This document shows positions 34,732 to 43,095 of a DNA stretch of 64,000 nt, piece by piece. The position numbers were made by a program, and so were the translations under genes. The DNA is from Nocardiopsis sp. CC223A (GTDB lineage Bacteria; Actinomycetota; Actinomycetes; Streptosporangiales; Streptosporangiaceae), in NCBI RefSeq assembly GCF_030766825.1, contig NZ_JASFDV010000025.1, forward strand, positions 1 through 64,000. The letters are read 5' to 3'. Each line of letters opens with the position of its first letter. Within the stretch, counting starts at the first letter, position 1. The notes below the pieces were generated by a model, which saw only the letters and a list, made by a program, of their open reading frames with translations, was not told the DNA's origin and ran no database searches.

Positions 34732-35358
34732 GTGAACGTTACGAGCAAAGGCGTCGGTGTGACCGAGGTCGGACCCGACGAGGGGCACCCGGTGCTGCTC
34801 CTGCACCCGTGGTGGGGTGTCACCCCGGCGGTACTGGAGTGGGCCGACGCCCTGGCGGCCGCGGGCCGCCGGGTGGTGGTCCCGGACCTGTACGGCGGGC
34901 GGGTCGTCGACACGATCGCCGAGGCCGAGGCCCTGGCCGAAGGCCTGGACCACGGCACCGCGCTGGCGGAGCTGGGCGTGATCGCGGACGGGCTGTCCGG
35001 CCGGGGGCTGCCCTGGGCGGCGATGGGATTCTCCCTGGGCGCGTTCTTCGCCGCGCGGCTCGCCGGTCGCGGTGCGGCCGGGCCGGACGAGCTGGTGCTG
35101 TTCTACGGCGGATGGTCGCCCGGGGGAGGGGTGGAGCGCACCGGGCGGGTGGAGCTGCACCGGGTGCCGGACGACCCGTACTTCACGGAGGATGAGGTGG
35201 CGGAGACCGTCGAGGGGTTCCGCCGCGCGGGTGTCGAGCCGGAGGTCCACGTGTACGAGGGGGCGGGCCACTGGTTCGCCGAACGGGGCGCCCCCGGGTT
35301 CGACGGGGACGCCCACGCGCTCGCCCGTTCCCGCGTGATCGGGCGGCTGGGCGGATAG
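34732..35358 (+). CDS. Dienelactone hydrolase-family protein with Ser nucleophile
   Basis: A 208-residue alpha/beta hydrolase of the DLH family: LLLHPWWGVTPAVLEWADALAAAG at the front (oxyanion region), VVVPDLYGG, the nucleophile elbow GFSLGAFFA, and GAGHWFAERG with the catalytic His. True dienelactone hydrolase uses Cys in the elbow; this protein has Ser, so the substrate is probably a different ester. The GTG at 34732 follows GGAAGGA. A strong terminator lies directly after the stop. Confidence 0.82.
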   Translation: MNVTSKGVGVTEVGPDEGHPVLLLHPWWGVTPAVLEWADALAAAGRRVVVPDLYGGRVVDTIAEAEALAEGLDHGTALAELGVIADGLSGRGLPWAAMGFSLGAFFAARLAGRGAAGPDELVLFYGGWSPGGGVERTGRVELHRVPDDPYFTEDEVAETVEGFRRAGVEPEVHVYEGAGHWFAERGAPGFDGDAHALARSRVIGRLGG

Positions 35359-35390
35359 CGGATGGCCGCCGGGCGGCCGGCGGCCATCCG
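35359..35390. terminator. Hairpin terminator
   Basis: Perfect 14-bp stem (35359-35372 with 35377-35390), 4-base loop, directly after the DLH-like gene. Confidence 0.75.
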
Positions 35391-35524
35391 GCCGGGCGCC
35401 CGTGCCGCTGCGCTCCGCACCCCCGTATCCCGCCCCGCGGTCCCGTCGAGGCCCGGTGTTCCCGTGCCCTTCCCCTGTTCTTCCCCGGTTGGCCGGGGGC
35501 GGCGATTGTGCCGGGACACCCTTG

Positions 35525-35543
35525 GTGTTACCGTTGGTAACAC
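35525..35543. promoter_or_regulatory. Palindromic operator before acyl-CoA dehydrogenase gene
   Basis: GTGTTACC-GTT-GGTAACAC, a perfect 8-bp inverted repeat, 50 bases before the start codon. The size and symmetry suit a TetR-family repressor of fatty-acid degradation. The cognate regulator is not obvious in the window; the TetR genes at 38992 and 42303 are candidates, although the first has a different operator. Confidence 0.75.
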
Positions 35544-35592
35544 GAGTTGACCTCCCCCCTCCCCCGGAGGGTCCGACAAAGGATGTAAGCGC

Positions 35593-36822
35593 ATGAGTGA
35601 GGCCACCGCGCCCGCCTTCAGCCTGGAACCGAGCGAGGACGTCCGCGAGGTCCGGGACTGGGCCCACGGGTTCGCCGCCGACGTCATCCGCCCCGCCGCC
35701 GCCGAATGGGACGAGCGGGAGGAGACCCCCTGGCCGATCATCCAGGAGGCCGCCAAGATCGGCCTCTACTCCCTCGACTTCTTCGCCAACCAGTGGCTGG
35801 AGCCCAGCGGCCTGGGCATCCCGGTCGCCTTCGAGGAGCTGTACTGGGGCGACCCGGGCATCGCGCTGGCCATCACCGGCACCGGCCTGGCCGCCGTCTC
35901 CGTCGCCGCCAACGGCACCCAGGAACAGATCTTCGAGTGGACGCCGCAGATGTTCGGCACCGCCGACGACATCAAGCTCGCCGCGTTCTGCTCCTCCGAG
36001 CCCGACGCGGGCAGCGACGTCTCCGCCATCAGGACCCGCGCCGTCTACGACGCGGCCAAGGACGAGTGGGTCCTCAACGGCACCAAGACCTGGGCCACCA
36101 ACGGCGGCATCGCCGACGTCCACGTGGTCGTCGCCTCCGTCGACCCCGAACTGGGCTCGCGCGGCCAGGCCACCTTCATCGTCCCGCCGAACACCCCCGG
36201 CCTGAGCCAGGGGCAGAAGTTCGCCAAGCACGGCATCCGCGCCTCCCACACCGCCGAGGTGGTCCTGGACGACGTGCGCGTCCCCGGCGCCTGCCTGCTG
36301 GGCGGCAAGGAGAAGCTCGACGAGCGCATCGCCCGCGCCCGCGAGGGGCAGCGCTCCAAGGGCCAGGCCGCGATGAAGACCTTCGAGGCCTCCCGCCCCA
36401 CCGTCGGCGCCATGGCCGTGGGCTGCGCCCGCGCCGCCTACGAGTACGCCCTGGAGTACTCCACCCAGCGCGAGCAGTTCGGCAGGCCCATCGGCGACAA
36501 CCAGGGCGTGGCCTTCCTGCTCGCCGAGATGGCCACCCGCATCGACGCCGCCCGCCTGCTGGTGTGGCGGGCCGCCTGGATGGCCCGCAACGGCAAGGAC
36601 TTCGACAGCGCGCAGGGCTCCATGAGCAAGCTCTACGCCAGCGAGACCGCGACCTTCGTGACCCAGAACGCGGTGCGCATCCTCGGCGGGAACGGCTACA
36701 CGCGGGAGTACCCCGTGGAGCGCTGGCACCGCGACGCCACCATCTTCACCATCTTCGAGGGCGCCAGCGAGATCCAGAAGCTCATCATCGGCCGCGCCGT
36801 CACCGGACTCCCCGTCCGCTGA
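35593..36822 (+). CDS. Acyl-CoA dehydrogenase
   Basis: A 409-residue FAD enzyme for alpha,beta-dehydrogenation of acyl-CoA. Markers: [18 protein letters not shown] (FAD/acyl binding loop), [40 protein letters not shown] and the C-terminal [17 protein letters not shown] with the catalytic Glu of short/medium-chain enzymes, then [17 protein letters not shown]. The ATG follows AAAGGATG. It stands alone after a palindromic operator, so it is probably induced by its substrate or a fatty acyl-CoA. Chain-length preference cannot be read from sequence. Confidence 0.94.
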   Translation: MSEATAPAFSLEPSEDVREVRDWAHGFAADVIRPAAAEWDEREETPWPIIQEAAKIGLYSLDFFANQWLEPSGLGIPVAFEELYWGDPGIALAITGTGLAAVSVAANGTQEQIFEWTPQMFGTADDIKLAAFCSSEPDAGSDVSAIRTRAVYDAAKDEWVLNGTKTWATNGGIADVHVVVASVDPELGSRGQATFIVPPNTPGLSQGQKFAKHGIRASHTAEVVLDDVRVPGACLLGGKEKLDERIARAREGQRSKGQAAMKTFEASRPTVGAMAVGCARAAYEYALEYSTQREQFGRPIGDNQGVAFLLAEMATRIDAARLLVWRAAWMARNGKDFDSAQGSMSKLYASETATFVTQNAVRILGGNGYTREYPVERWHRDATIFTIFEGASEIQKLIIGRAVTGLPVR

Positions 36823-37039
36823 CGGGAGGTGGGCGGCCCGCGCCGCCCTCCTCCGTGACCGGCCCTCTGTGACCGGCCCGGCGGGGCGCTCCGACGGGGA
36901 CCCCGGTCCCCGGCCCCGCCCGGGTCCGAAACTTGTGCGGAGCCGTCGTGGCCTGCGGGCCGCCGCCGTTCCGCGGGCGCACCCGCACCGGGCCCTCGCC
37001 GCTTCGTGCCCGCGGCGCGGATGTGCCAGGATTCCGGAT

Positions 37040-38533
37040 ATGCCCGGCACCGCACCCCCCGCCGACCCGCACCCCGCGTCCGCTCTGGCCGTTCTGAGCG
37101 CGCTCCTGGACCGCTCCCTCGCACAGATCGAGGACGCCACCGCGGACGCCCGGTTCCACGACCGGGAGACCGTCCGCGCCACCGCGGACGTCTGGGACGA
37201 CAACACCCGTGCCCTCTTCGTCTCCGCCCTGGGCCGCACCCGCCGCTCCCGGGACCGGCGCGCCCGCCGGGCCCTGCGGTGGATGGCCGACCTCGGACCC
37301 GCACGCCGCGCCTGGATGGCGGCGAGCGCGGCCGAGGCGGGCCATGGGGCCGATGCGCTGCCGAAGCCCGCACAGGAGGACTCCGGCGGTTCCGCCCCCT
37401 CGGTCCTCCCGGTGACCGGCGGCGTCGCCGAGGGGCTGGCCGCCGACCACCGCCTGGACACGGCCACGGTCAGCACGTTCTCGGTGGAGCGGCGGGGCAC
37501 CCGGCTGACCGCCCGGGTCGTCCTCACGGCGGAACGCGCCCGCCGGGAGCCGGAGGGGACCGGCGCGGAGGGCGAGGGGGCGGCCGACCTGGTCGTGCAC
37601 CTGCCCGAGGTGGACGAGGTCCGCTTCGACACCCGCGACGTTCCCGGCGCCCGCCTGTCCTGCGACCACCACGGGGTCACGGTGGCCTTCGGCGACGGCC
37701 TGTTGCGCGGACCCGCCGCCACAGTGGAGGTCCGCGGGGCCTTCCGGGGTTTCGAGCCGCCGGTGGTCACCCGGAGCTGGTCGCCCCCGCCCCCGCCCTT
37801 TCCCGAACCCGCCCGAAGACGGGACCGGGGCCGCGAGGTGCGCCCCGTCACGGGGGAGGTCCACGGTCCCGCCGCCCGGGCCGTCTGCCACCTGCTCATC
37901 TGGACCATGATGAGGATCCGCTCGTCCGGCGGCCATCCCGGTCGGAGCACCACGACCCCGGTGCCCGCCCTGTGCCGGGCCCTGGCCGGGGCGGGCACGG
38001 ACATCGCCGCGGCCGCGGCGCACCTCACCCGGGGGCGGCGCGAACGGGCCTTCCGCGACCTGGCCCTGACCTGGGTCCGCCGCGGCGGACCCGAGACGGC
38101 CGCCCACTTCGACCGGGCGCTGGACGCGGTGTCCCGCACCTCGGGCGTCGACGAGCTGGAGGCGGCCCGGCGGCTCGTCCGCGAACTGCGCGGGCAGGAC
38201 GGGGCCCCGGTGCCGCCGACCGCCCCGGGGCGGGAGCCCGACGTGCCCTCCGCCGCCGCCCTGCGCCTGGTCTCCTACACCGCCGGGCGGTCATGGGAGG
38301 GCGGCACCCTGGGTCCCGACGCCACCGTCCACCTGGCGGCCCCCGCCGATCCCGCCGACCCGGGCGCGCCCTGGCGGCTGCGGATCCTGCACGCCCACGC
38401 GCCCGACCGGGTGCGGGTGTCCACCCCGGCGTTCCGCGGCACCCTGCGGCCCCGCACTATCGACGACCACGACGGCCGCGCCACCCTGGTCGCGGCGGAC
38501 GGCGCATTGGAGGTCCGGGGCGGCTGGCGCTGA
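37040..38533 (+). CDS. Hypothetical protein, 497 residues
   Basis: Soluble protein of unknown family. The N-terminal part is helical and Arg/Ala-rich (LLDRSLAQIEDATADARFHDRETVRATADVWDDNTRALF), the middle (about 150-280) looks beta-rich with repeated Val/Thr strands and an SPPPPPFPEP hinge, and the C-terminal part mixes a helical bundle with a final beta domain ending VAADGALEVRGGWR. No signal peptide, membrane helix or catalytic motif is seen. The ATG at 37040 follows AGGA; the frame is open upstream. The next gene overlaps its stop, suggesting translational coupling. Confidence 0.65.
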   Translation: MPGTAPPADPHPASALAVLSALLDRSLAQIEDATADARFHDRETVRATADVWDDNTRALFVSALGRTRRSRDRRARRALRWMADLGPARRAWMAASAAEAGHGADALPKPAQEDSGGSAPSVLPVTGGVAEGLAADHRLDTATVSTFSVERRGTRLTARVVLTAERARREPEGTGAEGEGAADLVVHLPEVDEVRFDTRDVPGARLSCDHHGVTVAFGDGLLRGPAATVEVRGAFRGFEPPVVTRSWSPPPPPFPEPARRRDRGREVRPVTGEVHGPAARAVCHLLIWTMMRIRSSGGHPGRSTTTPVPALCRALAGAGTDIAAAAAHLTRGRRERAFRDLALTWVRRGGPETAAHFDRALDAVSRTSGVDELEAARRLVRELRGQDGAPVPPTAPGREPDVPSAAALRLVSYTAGRSWEGGTLGPDATVHLAAPADPADPGAPWRLRILHAHAPDRVRVSTPAFRGTLRPRTIDDHDGRATLVAADGALEVRGGWR

Positions 38534-38871
38534 CCGGCGGCCCCGCGGTCCGCGCCCGCTACTTCGCCCAGCCCGCGGTGCGCGGGCTGATCGACGCCGG
38601 GCCGGCGGGCGATTCGGGGTGCTTCATCGACGTGTTCGACCGCTCCCGGGAGGAGTACGTCGCCGACGCCCGTGACGGGGTCGGCCTCGGCTTCGCCTCC
38701 CTGGACCCGGACGGCACCTGGTACGACCCCGACGAACAGGCCGGGGTGCGGGCGCCGGTCACCCAGGAGAGCCGGATCGCCCGCCGCCGCGCCCACCTGG
38801 ACCGGGTGGTGCCGTTGCCGGACGCGGTGCCCGGCGACGCCTACGTCGTCACGGTGGACCACCACTCCTGA
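38530..38871 (+). CDS. Small conserved-looking hypothetical protein, coupled to previous gene
   Basis: About 113 residues if it begins at the CTG that overlaps the upstream TGA (CTGA), or 97 from the GTG at 38578. Conserved-looking stretches are ARYFAQPAVRGLIDAG, CFIDVFDRSREEYVADA, SLDPDGTWYDPDEQAG and DAYVVTVDHHS. It is rich in Asp, aromatic residues and Gly, and has no membrane segment. I do not recognise the family. Codon bias matches its neighbours, so I believe it is real although no ATG is available. Confidence 0.55.
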   Translation: MTGGPAVRARYFAQPAVRGLIDAGPAGDSGCFIDVFDRSREEYVADARDGVGLGFASLDPDGTWYDPDEQAGVRAPVTQESRIARRRAHLDRVVPLPDAVPGDAYVVTVDHHS

Positions 38872-38991
38872 CCGGGGCGTCCGCGGCGTTCGGGAACGGG
38901 CGGCCGCCGTGCCCGCGGGGAACGACGGAACCGCCCCACCGGGACCGCCCGGCCGTGGTGGCCGCCGCCGCGGCCGCGCGGAACGAGGCGT

Positions 38992-39588
38992 TCAGGGCCG
39001 GGGCGTGAGCAGGCGGAGCGCCGCGTCGGCGGCCGCCTCCTCCGCACGGGCCGGGACGGTCCCGCCCCCCGCCAGGTGCCGGCGCACCAGGGCCAGGGGC
39101 AGGTCCACCACCGCCGTCCGCACCCGTTCCAGGGCCGTGTCGGCCGGTTCCCCGGGCGCGCGCAGCCGCTCGGCGACGGCCACGACGGCCGTTCCCAGCC
39201 GGGCGTTCCCGCGGTCCCGTCGCTCCCGCGCGTCGGGCGGCCACCGCTCCGCCTCGAAGTCGGCGTCCGAGTACAGCAGGACGCGCGCCCGGTCCGGGGC
39301 GGCCCGGCTCCAGGCCAGCACGTGCCGGGCCGCGTCGGCGGCCGCCGCCAGCGGGTCCTGCGCGGCCAGGGCCGCGGAGCACCCCTCCTGGAAGTCGGTC
39401 AGCGCGCCCAGCCATACCGCCGCCAGCAGCGCGGGCCGCCCCGGGAACCGGTGGTAGACCGATCCGCTGGGCGCTCCCGCCTCCCGTGCCACGGCCGCCA
39501 TGGTCACCGCCGCGGGACCGCCCCGGGCCGCCAGCGCGGTCGCGGCGGCCACGAGGACGTCGGAGTCGAAGCGCGCGGGTCTTCCCAT
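38992..39588 (-). CDS. TetR/AcrR-family repressor
   Basis: A 198-residue regulator. The N-terminal helix-turn-helix (about 10-55; VTMAAVAREAGAPSGSVYHRFPGRPALLAAVW) is followed by an all-helical ligand domain. It is divergent from an SRPBCC-like gene, with a perfect inverted repeat in the 63-base gap, so it almost certainly represses both. The effector is unknown. Confidence 0.9.
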   Translation of the reverse strand: MGRPARFDSDVLVAAATALAARGGPAAVTMAAVAREAGAPSGSVYHRFPGRPALLAAVWLGALTDFQEGCSAALAAQDPLAAAADAARHVLAWSRAAPDRARVLLYSDADFEAERWPPDARERRDRGNARLGTAVVAVAERLRAPGEPADTALERVRTAVVDLPLALVRRHLAGGGTVPARAEEAAADAALRLLTPRP

Positions 39589-39613
39589 GGTGCCGACTTT
39601 ATGCTGAACTTGG

Positions 39614-39635
39614 TTTTAGAGACATCCCTCTAAAA
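39614..39635. promoter_or_regulatory. Operator for the TetR/SRPBCC divergent pair
   Basis: TTTTAGAG-N6-CTCTAAAA: perfect 8-bp arms in a 22-bp site, standing out as AT-rich. It lies 26 bases before the TetR start and 17 before the SRPBCC start. Confidence 0.85.
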
Positions 39636-39651
39636 AGATGGGAGCGCACCG

Positions 39652-40179
39652 ATGCGCGTCCGCAACCTGCACCAGCGACACCTCGCGGCGACCCCTGAAC
39701 AGGTCGGCGCCCTGGTCGACGGCCTGTCCTCGCCCGACGACGCCCTCTGGCCCGACGACTGGCCCGCCCTGCGGCTGGACCGGCCCCTGGGGGTCGGCGC
39801 GGCGGGCGGGCACGGCCCCGTCCGCTACACCGTCACCGACCACACGCCGGGTCGGCACGTGCGGTTCCGCTTCACGGCCCCGCGCGGGTTCGACGGGTTC
39901 CACGAGTTCACCGTCGAACCCGCGGACGGCGGCACCGTGCTGCGCCACCTGCTGGTCATCCGGGCGCACGGCCCGGCCCTGCTCACCTGGCCCCTGGTGT
40001 TCGGGCCCCTGCACGACGCCCTGCTGGAGGACGGCCTCGACCGCGCCGAGCGCACCCTCACCGGCACCGTCCGCACACCCGCCCGGTGGAGCCCGTACGT
40101 CCGGCTGCTGCGCACGGCGATGGCGCGCGCCGGCCGGGGGCGCCGGAATCCCCTGGGCGATCGGGCGACCCTTCCCTAG
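39652..40179 (+). CDS. SRPBCC-like (START fold) protein
   Basis: A 175-residue protein. The order of strands and helices fits polyketide-cyclase/START-type SRPBCC proteins: an N-terminal strand with a following helix (LAATPEQVGALVDGL), alternating strands in the middle (PVRYTVTDHTPGRHVRFRFTA, HEFTVEPADGGTVLRHLLVI) and a long C-terminal helix (LHDALLEDGLDRAERTL). A hydrophobic ligand pocket is expected. Repressed by the divergent TetR regulator by inference, perhaps responding to a lipid-like compound. Confidence 0.75.
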   Translation: MRVRNLHQRHLAATPEQVGALVDGLSSPDDALWPDDWPALRLDRPLGVGAAGGHGPVRYTVTDHTPGRHVRFRFTAPRGFDGFHEFTVEPADGGTVLRHLLVIRAHGPALLTWPLVFGPLHDALLEDGLDRAERTLTGTVRTPARWSPYVRLLRTAMARAGRGRRNPLGDRATLP

Positions 40180-40219
40180 GATGGGCGGCGGCGCGCCATC
40201 CACCCCCCTCAGGAGACCC

Positions 40220-40753
40220 GTGTCCCACCTCCCCCTGCTGTTCCTGGACGTCGACGGCCCCCTCAACCCGTTCCGGGCCCCGGCCCAACGCCGACCCGAC
40301 GGCTACACCACCCACCGCCTGCGCCCCCGGGGCTGGGAGGACTCCCCCAAGCCCCTGCGGGTGTGGTTGCGGCCCGACCACGGCGAACGCCTGCTCGCCC
40401 TGCCCTACACCCTGGTCTGGGCCACCACCTGGGAGTACGACGCCAACACGATGATCGGCCCCGTCATCGGACTGCCCGAACTGCCGGTGGTGGAGCTTCC
40501 CCACTGGTCCAGCGCCACCGGCGGGCTCTGCTTCAAGACCACCACCCTGGTCGGGTACGCCGACGGGCGGCCCTTCGCCTGGGTCGACGACATGATCACC
40601 GACCACGACGCCGACTGGGTGCACCGCCACCACCCGTCCTCGGCCCTGCTGCACCGGGTGGACCCGCGGATCGGGCTGCTCGACACCGACTTCCGGCGCC
40701 TGGAGGAGTGGCCGCCCGCCCACCTGGCCGCCGCCCTCCCCGAGGAGGACTGA
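40220..40753 (+). CDS. HAD-like hydrolase domain protein
   Basis: A 177-residue protein with an N-terminal LLFLDVDGPLNPF (HAD motif I, DxDG), VWATTWEYDANT (motif II-like Thr after the strand) and FAWVDDMIT (motif IV Asp pair). The compact size and the WATTWE motif resemble the HAD domains seen in RNA-repair (SAK) contexts, but no ligase partner is adjacent; rtcB is 31 kb away. The GTG at 40220 follows AGGAG. A small-molecule phosphatase is equally possible. Confidence 0.75.
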   Translation: MSHLPLLFLDVDGPLNPFRAPAQRRPDGYTTHRLRPRGWEDSPKPLRVWLRPDHGERLLALPYTLVWATTWEYDANTMIGPVIGLPELPVVELPHWSSATGGLCFKTTTLVGYADGRPFAWVDDMITDHDADWVHRHHPSSALLHRVDPRIGLLDTDFRRLEEWPPAHLAAALPEED

Positions 40754-40800
40754 CCCCGGCGGGGCCGCCGACCCGTCCGCCGGAGCGGAGCGGCGGCGTC

Positions 40801-41046
40801 CCCGGCCGGGCGCCGCTCTTTCCTTCACCCCTGCGCGATGCCACTTCCGGTCCGTGTGCTCCCGGGAGACCCCTGCTCGGTTGTGCTCGCCGGTGGCGGT
40901 GGCGGTGGCGGTGGCGGTGGTCGCCCGGCCGGGCGCCGCCCTTTCCTTCGCCCACTGCGCGGTGCGGGTCCCCCCACCGTGTTTCCGGGATGCCCCTGCC
41001 CGGCCGCGTCCGCCCCCGGGCGCGGTGGCCCCGGACCGGGCCGGAC
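40801..41046. repeat. Diverged 123-bp tandem repeat with GGTGGC array
   Basis: The segment from 40801 (CCCGGCCGGGCGCCGC...TTTCCTTC) recurs at 40924 with many changes, and the two are separated by about five GGTGGC units (40892-40920). The whole gap 40754-41402 lacks a coding frame. Its right part holds a GGTGTCCCACC motif (41111-41121) and a doubled CTGTAAG (41275-41289). Confidence 0.6.
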
Positions 41047-41402
41047 CCGTGCGGACGGGGTCCGGGGTGACCCGGCGGAGCGCGGGGAACCGACCAGGCG
41101 GCCGGTGGATGGTGTCCCACCGAGTGATGCGACTTTTCCGGTCCTGTTCTCACGGACGCACGTCGGCGATGTCCGCCGGGTCGGTGTGCCGCCGCCTTCG
41201 GCGACGATCTCATCCCGGTCAGCGGGCCGCCGGCGCGTGATGGACCTTCAGCGCCCACCGGCATCGCGATGACCTGTAAGCCTGTAAGGAGGCGGCCGGG
41301 CGAAAGTCGCACCACCCCAGGAGACGTGACCGGCCGGTGCCGTGCGGACGGGGTCCGGGGGCGTCCTGGCGGCGGGAAACGTCCCACCTCTACTCTGGAG
41401 TG

Positions 41403-42185
41403 ATGCACGCCACCACGGGCAACGACGCCCCCACCATCACCATCCCCACCACGCACAACGGCCCCGACGGCTCCGGCAACGGCGGCTACAGCGCCGGACT
41501 GCTGGCCGCCCGCCTGACCGCCGCCGGCGGCCCGGCCGTGCAGGTCACCCTGCGGGTCCCGCCGCCCCTGGGCCGACCCCTGACCGTCGAAGAGGAGGAC
41601 GGGGCGCCCGTGCGGCTCATCGACCCCGAGGCCGCCGACGCCAAGGCCCGGCTCGTCGCCGAGGCCGAGACCGTCGCCGCCCCCGACACCCCCGCGGTCC
41701 CCGGCGGGCCCGTCGACCCGGCCGCCGCCGCGGACGCCGAGGGCCGCTTCGCGGGCCTGGACCTGCACCCCTTCCCCCGCTGCTACAGCTGCGGACCCGA
41801 GCGCGCCGAGGGCGAGGGCCTGCGCCTGTTCGCCGGCCAGGTCCGCCCGGGCCACGGTCCCGACGGGGTCGGCAACACCGTCGCCTGCACCTGGACCCCG
41901 CACCCCTGCCTGGACGACGGTTCCGGCACCGTCGGCCTGCCCGACGTGTGGGCCGCCCTGGACTGCCCCGGCGGCTGGTCCAGCGACGTCGCCGGCCGCC
42001 CCGCCGTCCTGGGCCGCATCACCGTCCGGACCCTGCACGCGCCCCGGATCGGCCGCACGTACGTGGTCGCCGGCCACCTGGACTCCGTCGACGGCCGCAA
42101 GATCCGCACCGGCAGCGCCCTGTACGACGCCGACGGTCAGGTCCTCGCCCAGGCGTGGGCCACCTGGATCGCCCTGCGCGGCTGA
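41403..42185 (+). CDS. Hotdog/thioesterase-like protein of unknown function
   Basis: A 260-residue protein. It has an N-terminal GSGNGGYSAGLLAARL helix-type motif and a C-terminal half with DLHPFPRCYSCGPERAEGEGLRLF, PDVWAALDCPGGWSS and RTYVVAGHLDSVDGRKIRTGSALYDADGQVLAQAWATWI. The NGGY motif and the final strand pattern are those of double-hotdog acyl-CoA thioesterases. The CYSCG motif is typical of an actinobacterial subset. Probably acts on an acyl-CoA, perhaps with the TetR regulator gene that follows 117 bases downstream. Confidence 0.7.
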   Translation: MHATTGNDAPTITIPTTHNGPDGSGNGGYSAGLLAARLTAAGGPAVQVTLRVPPPLGRPLTVEEEDGAPVRLIDPEAADAKARLVAEAETVAAPDTPAVPGGPVDPAAAADAEGRFAGLDLHPFPRCYSCGPERAEGEGLRLFAGQVRPGHGPDGVGNTVACTWTPHPCLDDGSGTVGLPDVWAALDCPGGWSSDVAGRPAVLGRITVRTLHAPRIGRTYVVAGHLDSVDGRKIRTGSALYDADGQVLAQAWATWIALRG

Positions 42186-42302
42186 GCCCCGCGCCCTGCC
42201 GGGCGAGCCCGCCGGGGCCGGGCGCCGCCGACGCCGCGGCCCCCGTGGGATCGCTCCCGGCGCGGGCGCCGGACCCCGCCACACCCTCTAAGCTCGAACG
42301 TT

Positions 42303-43001
42303 GTGGCCTACCAAGACGTGCGGCGGATCCCGATGACCGACAGCGACGACGTCCCCGGCACCGCGCCCGTGTCGGACACCCCTCCGGCACCCCGCGCCCG
42401 CGGCGGGCGGCGGAGCGGACGCGGGCGCGACCCCGAGCGCCGCCGCGCCATCCTCGACGCCGCCAACCGGGTCATCCAGCGCGACGGCCCCGACGCCTCC
42501 ATGATCGCCATCGCCGCCGAGGCCGGGATCAGCAAACCCATCCTCTACCGGCACTTCGGCGACAAGAGCGGCCTGTACCGGGCGCTGGCCTCCCGCCACG
42601 TCGACCCCCTCATCGGGCGGATCCGCGACGAGCTGCACCAGCACACCGAGTTCGAGGTACGCGCCCGGGCCACCGTCGGCGCCTACCTGTCGATGATCTC
42701 CCAGAACCTCAACCTGTACCGCTTCCTCATGGACCGGGCCACCTCCGAGGACCAGCGCACCCGCAGCGACCTGGGCATGATGGTGCGCCGCCTGGGCGAG
42801 GAACTGGCCGAGCTCCTGGTCGGCGAGGGCCGCATCGCCGGGCGGCTGCGCGCCCAGATCGCCGCGCACGCCATCGTCGGGATGGTGCAGGCGGCGGGGG
42901 AGTGGTGGCTGGAGCACCCCGAGGTCGGCGCGGAGGAGATCATCGACCACCTCACCGCCGCGGTGGTCGGCGCGGTGCAGGGCAGCAGCGACCAGGCCTG
43001 A
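42303..43001 (+). CDS. TetR-family regulator
   Basis: A 232-residue regulator. After a 45-residue basic, disordered N-terminus comes a helix-turn-helix (about 60-100; SMIAIAAEAGISKPILYRHFGDKSGLYRALA) and a TetR_C ligand domain with EFEVRARATVGAYLSMI and HAIVGMVQAAGEWWLEH. Mycobacterial fatty-acid/lipid regulators have this layout. The GTG at 42303 lies directly after a -10-like TAAGCT (42289-42294), so the mRNA may be leaderless; Met at 42333 is an alternative. A possible regulator of the acyl-CoA genes nearby. Confidence 0.87.
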   Translation: MAYQDVRRIPMTDSDDVPGTAPVSDTPPAPRARGGRRSGRGRDPERRRAILDAANRVIQRDGPDASMIAIAAEAGISKPILYRHFGDKSGLYRALASRHVDPLIGRIRDELHQHTEFEVRARATVGAYLSMISQNLNLYRFLMDRATSEDQRTRSDLGMMVRRLGEELAELLVGEGRIAGRLRAQIAAHAIVGMVQAAGEWWLEHPEVGAEEIIDHLTAAVVGAVQGSSDQA

Positions 43002-43057
43002 CGCCCCGGGGCCGCACCGCCCGGGGCCCGTTCGGGGAAGCCGTTCGGGAACGGCCC

Positions 43058-43095
43058 TTGACCTGGAGTGCGCTCCAGGTCCCATGCTTGACCCG
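43058..43095 (+). promoter_or_regulatory. MerR-type promoter with 19-bp spacer and dyad operator
   Basis: TTGACC (43058-43063) and CATGCT (43083-43088) are separated by 19 bp, the long spacer characteristic of MerR-activated promoters. The dyad CCTGGAG-TGCG-CTCCAGG (43062-43079) sits between them. The GTG start at 43095 is seven bases past -10, so the transcript should be leaderless. Confidence 0.88.

Noticed and set aside
34504-38139. 1211-residue minus-strand frame across the acyl-CoA dehydrogenase and neighbours
   Set aside because: It runs antisense through four real genes and shows no motif; it is an antisense artefact of high GC.
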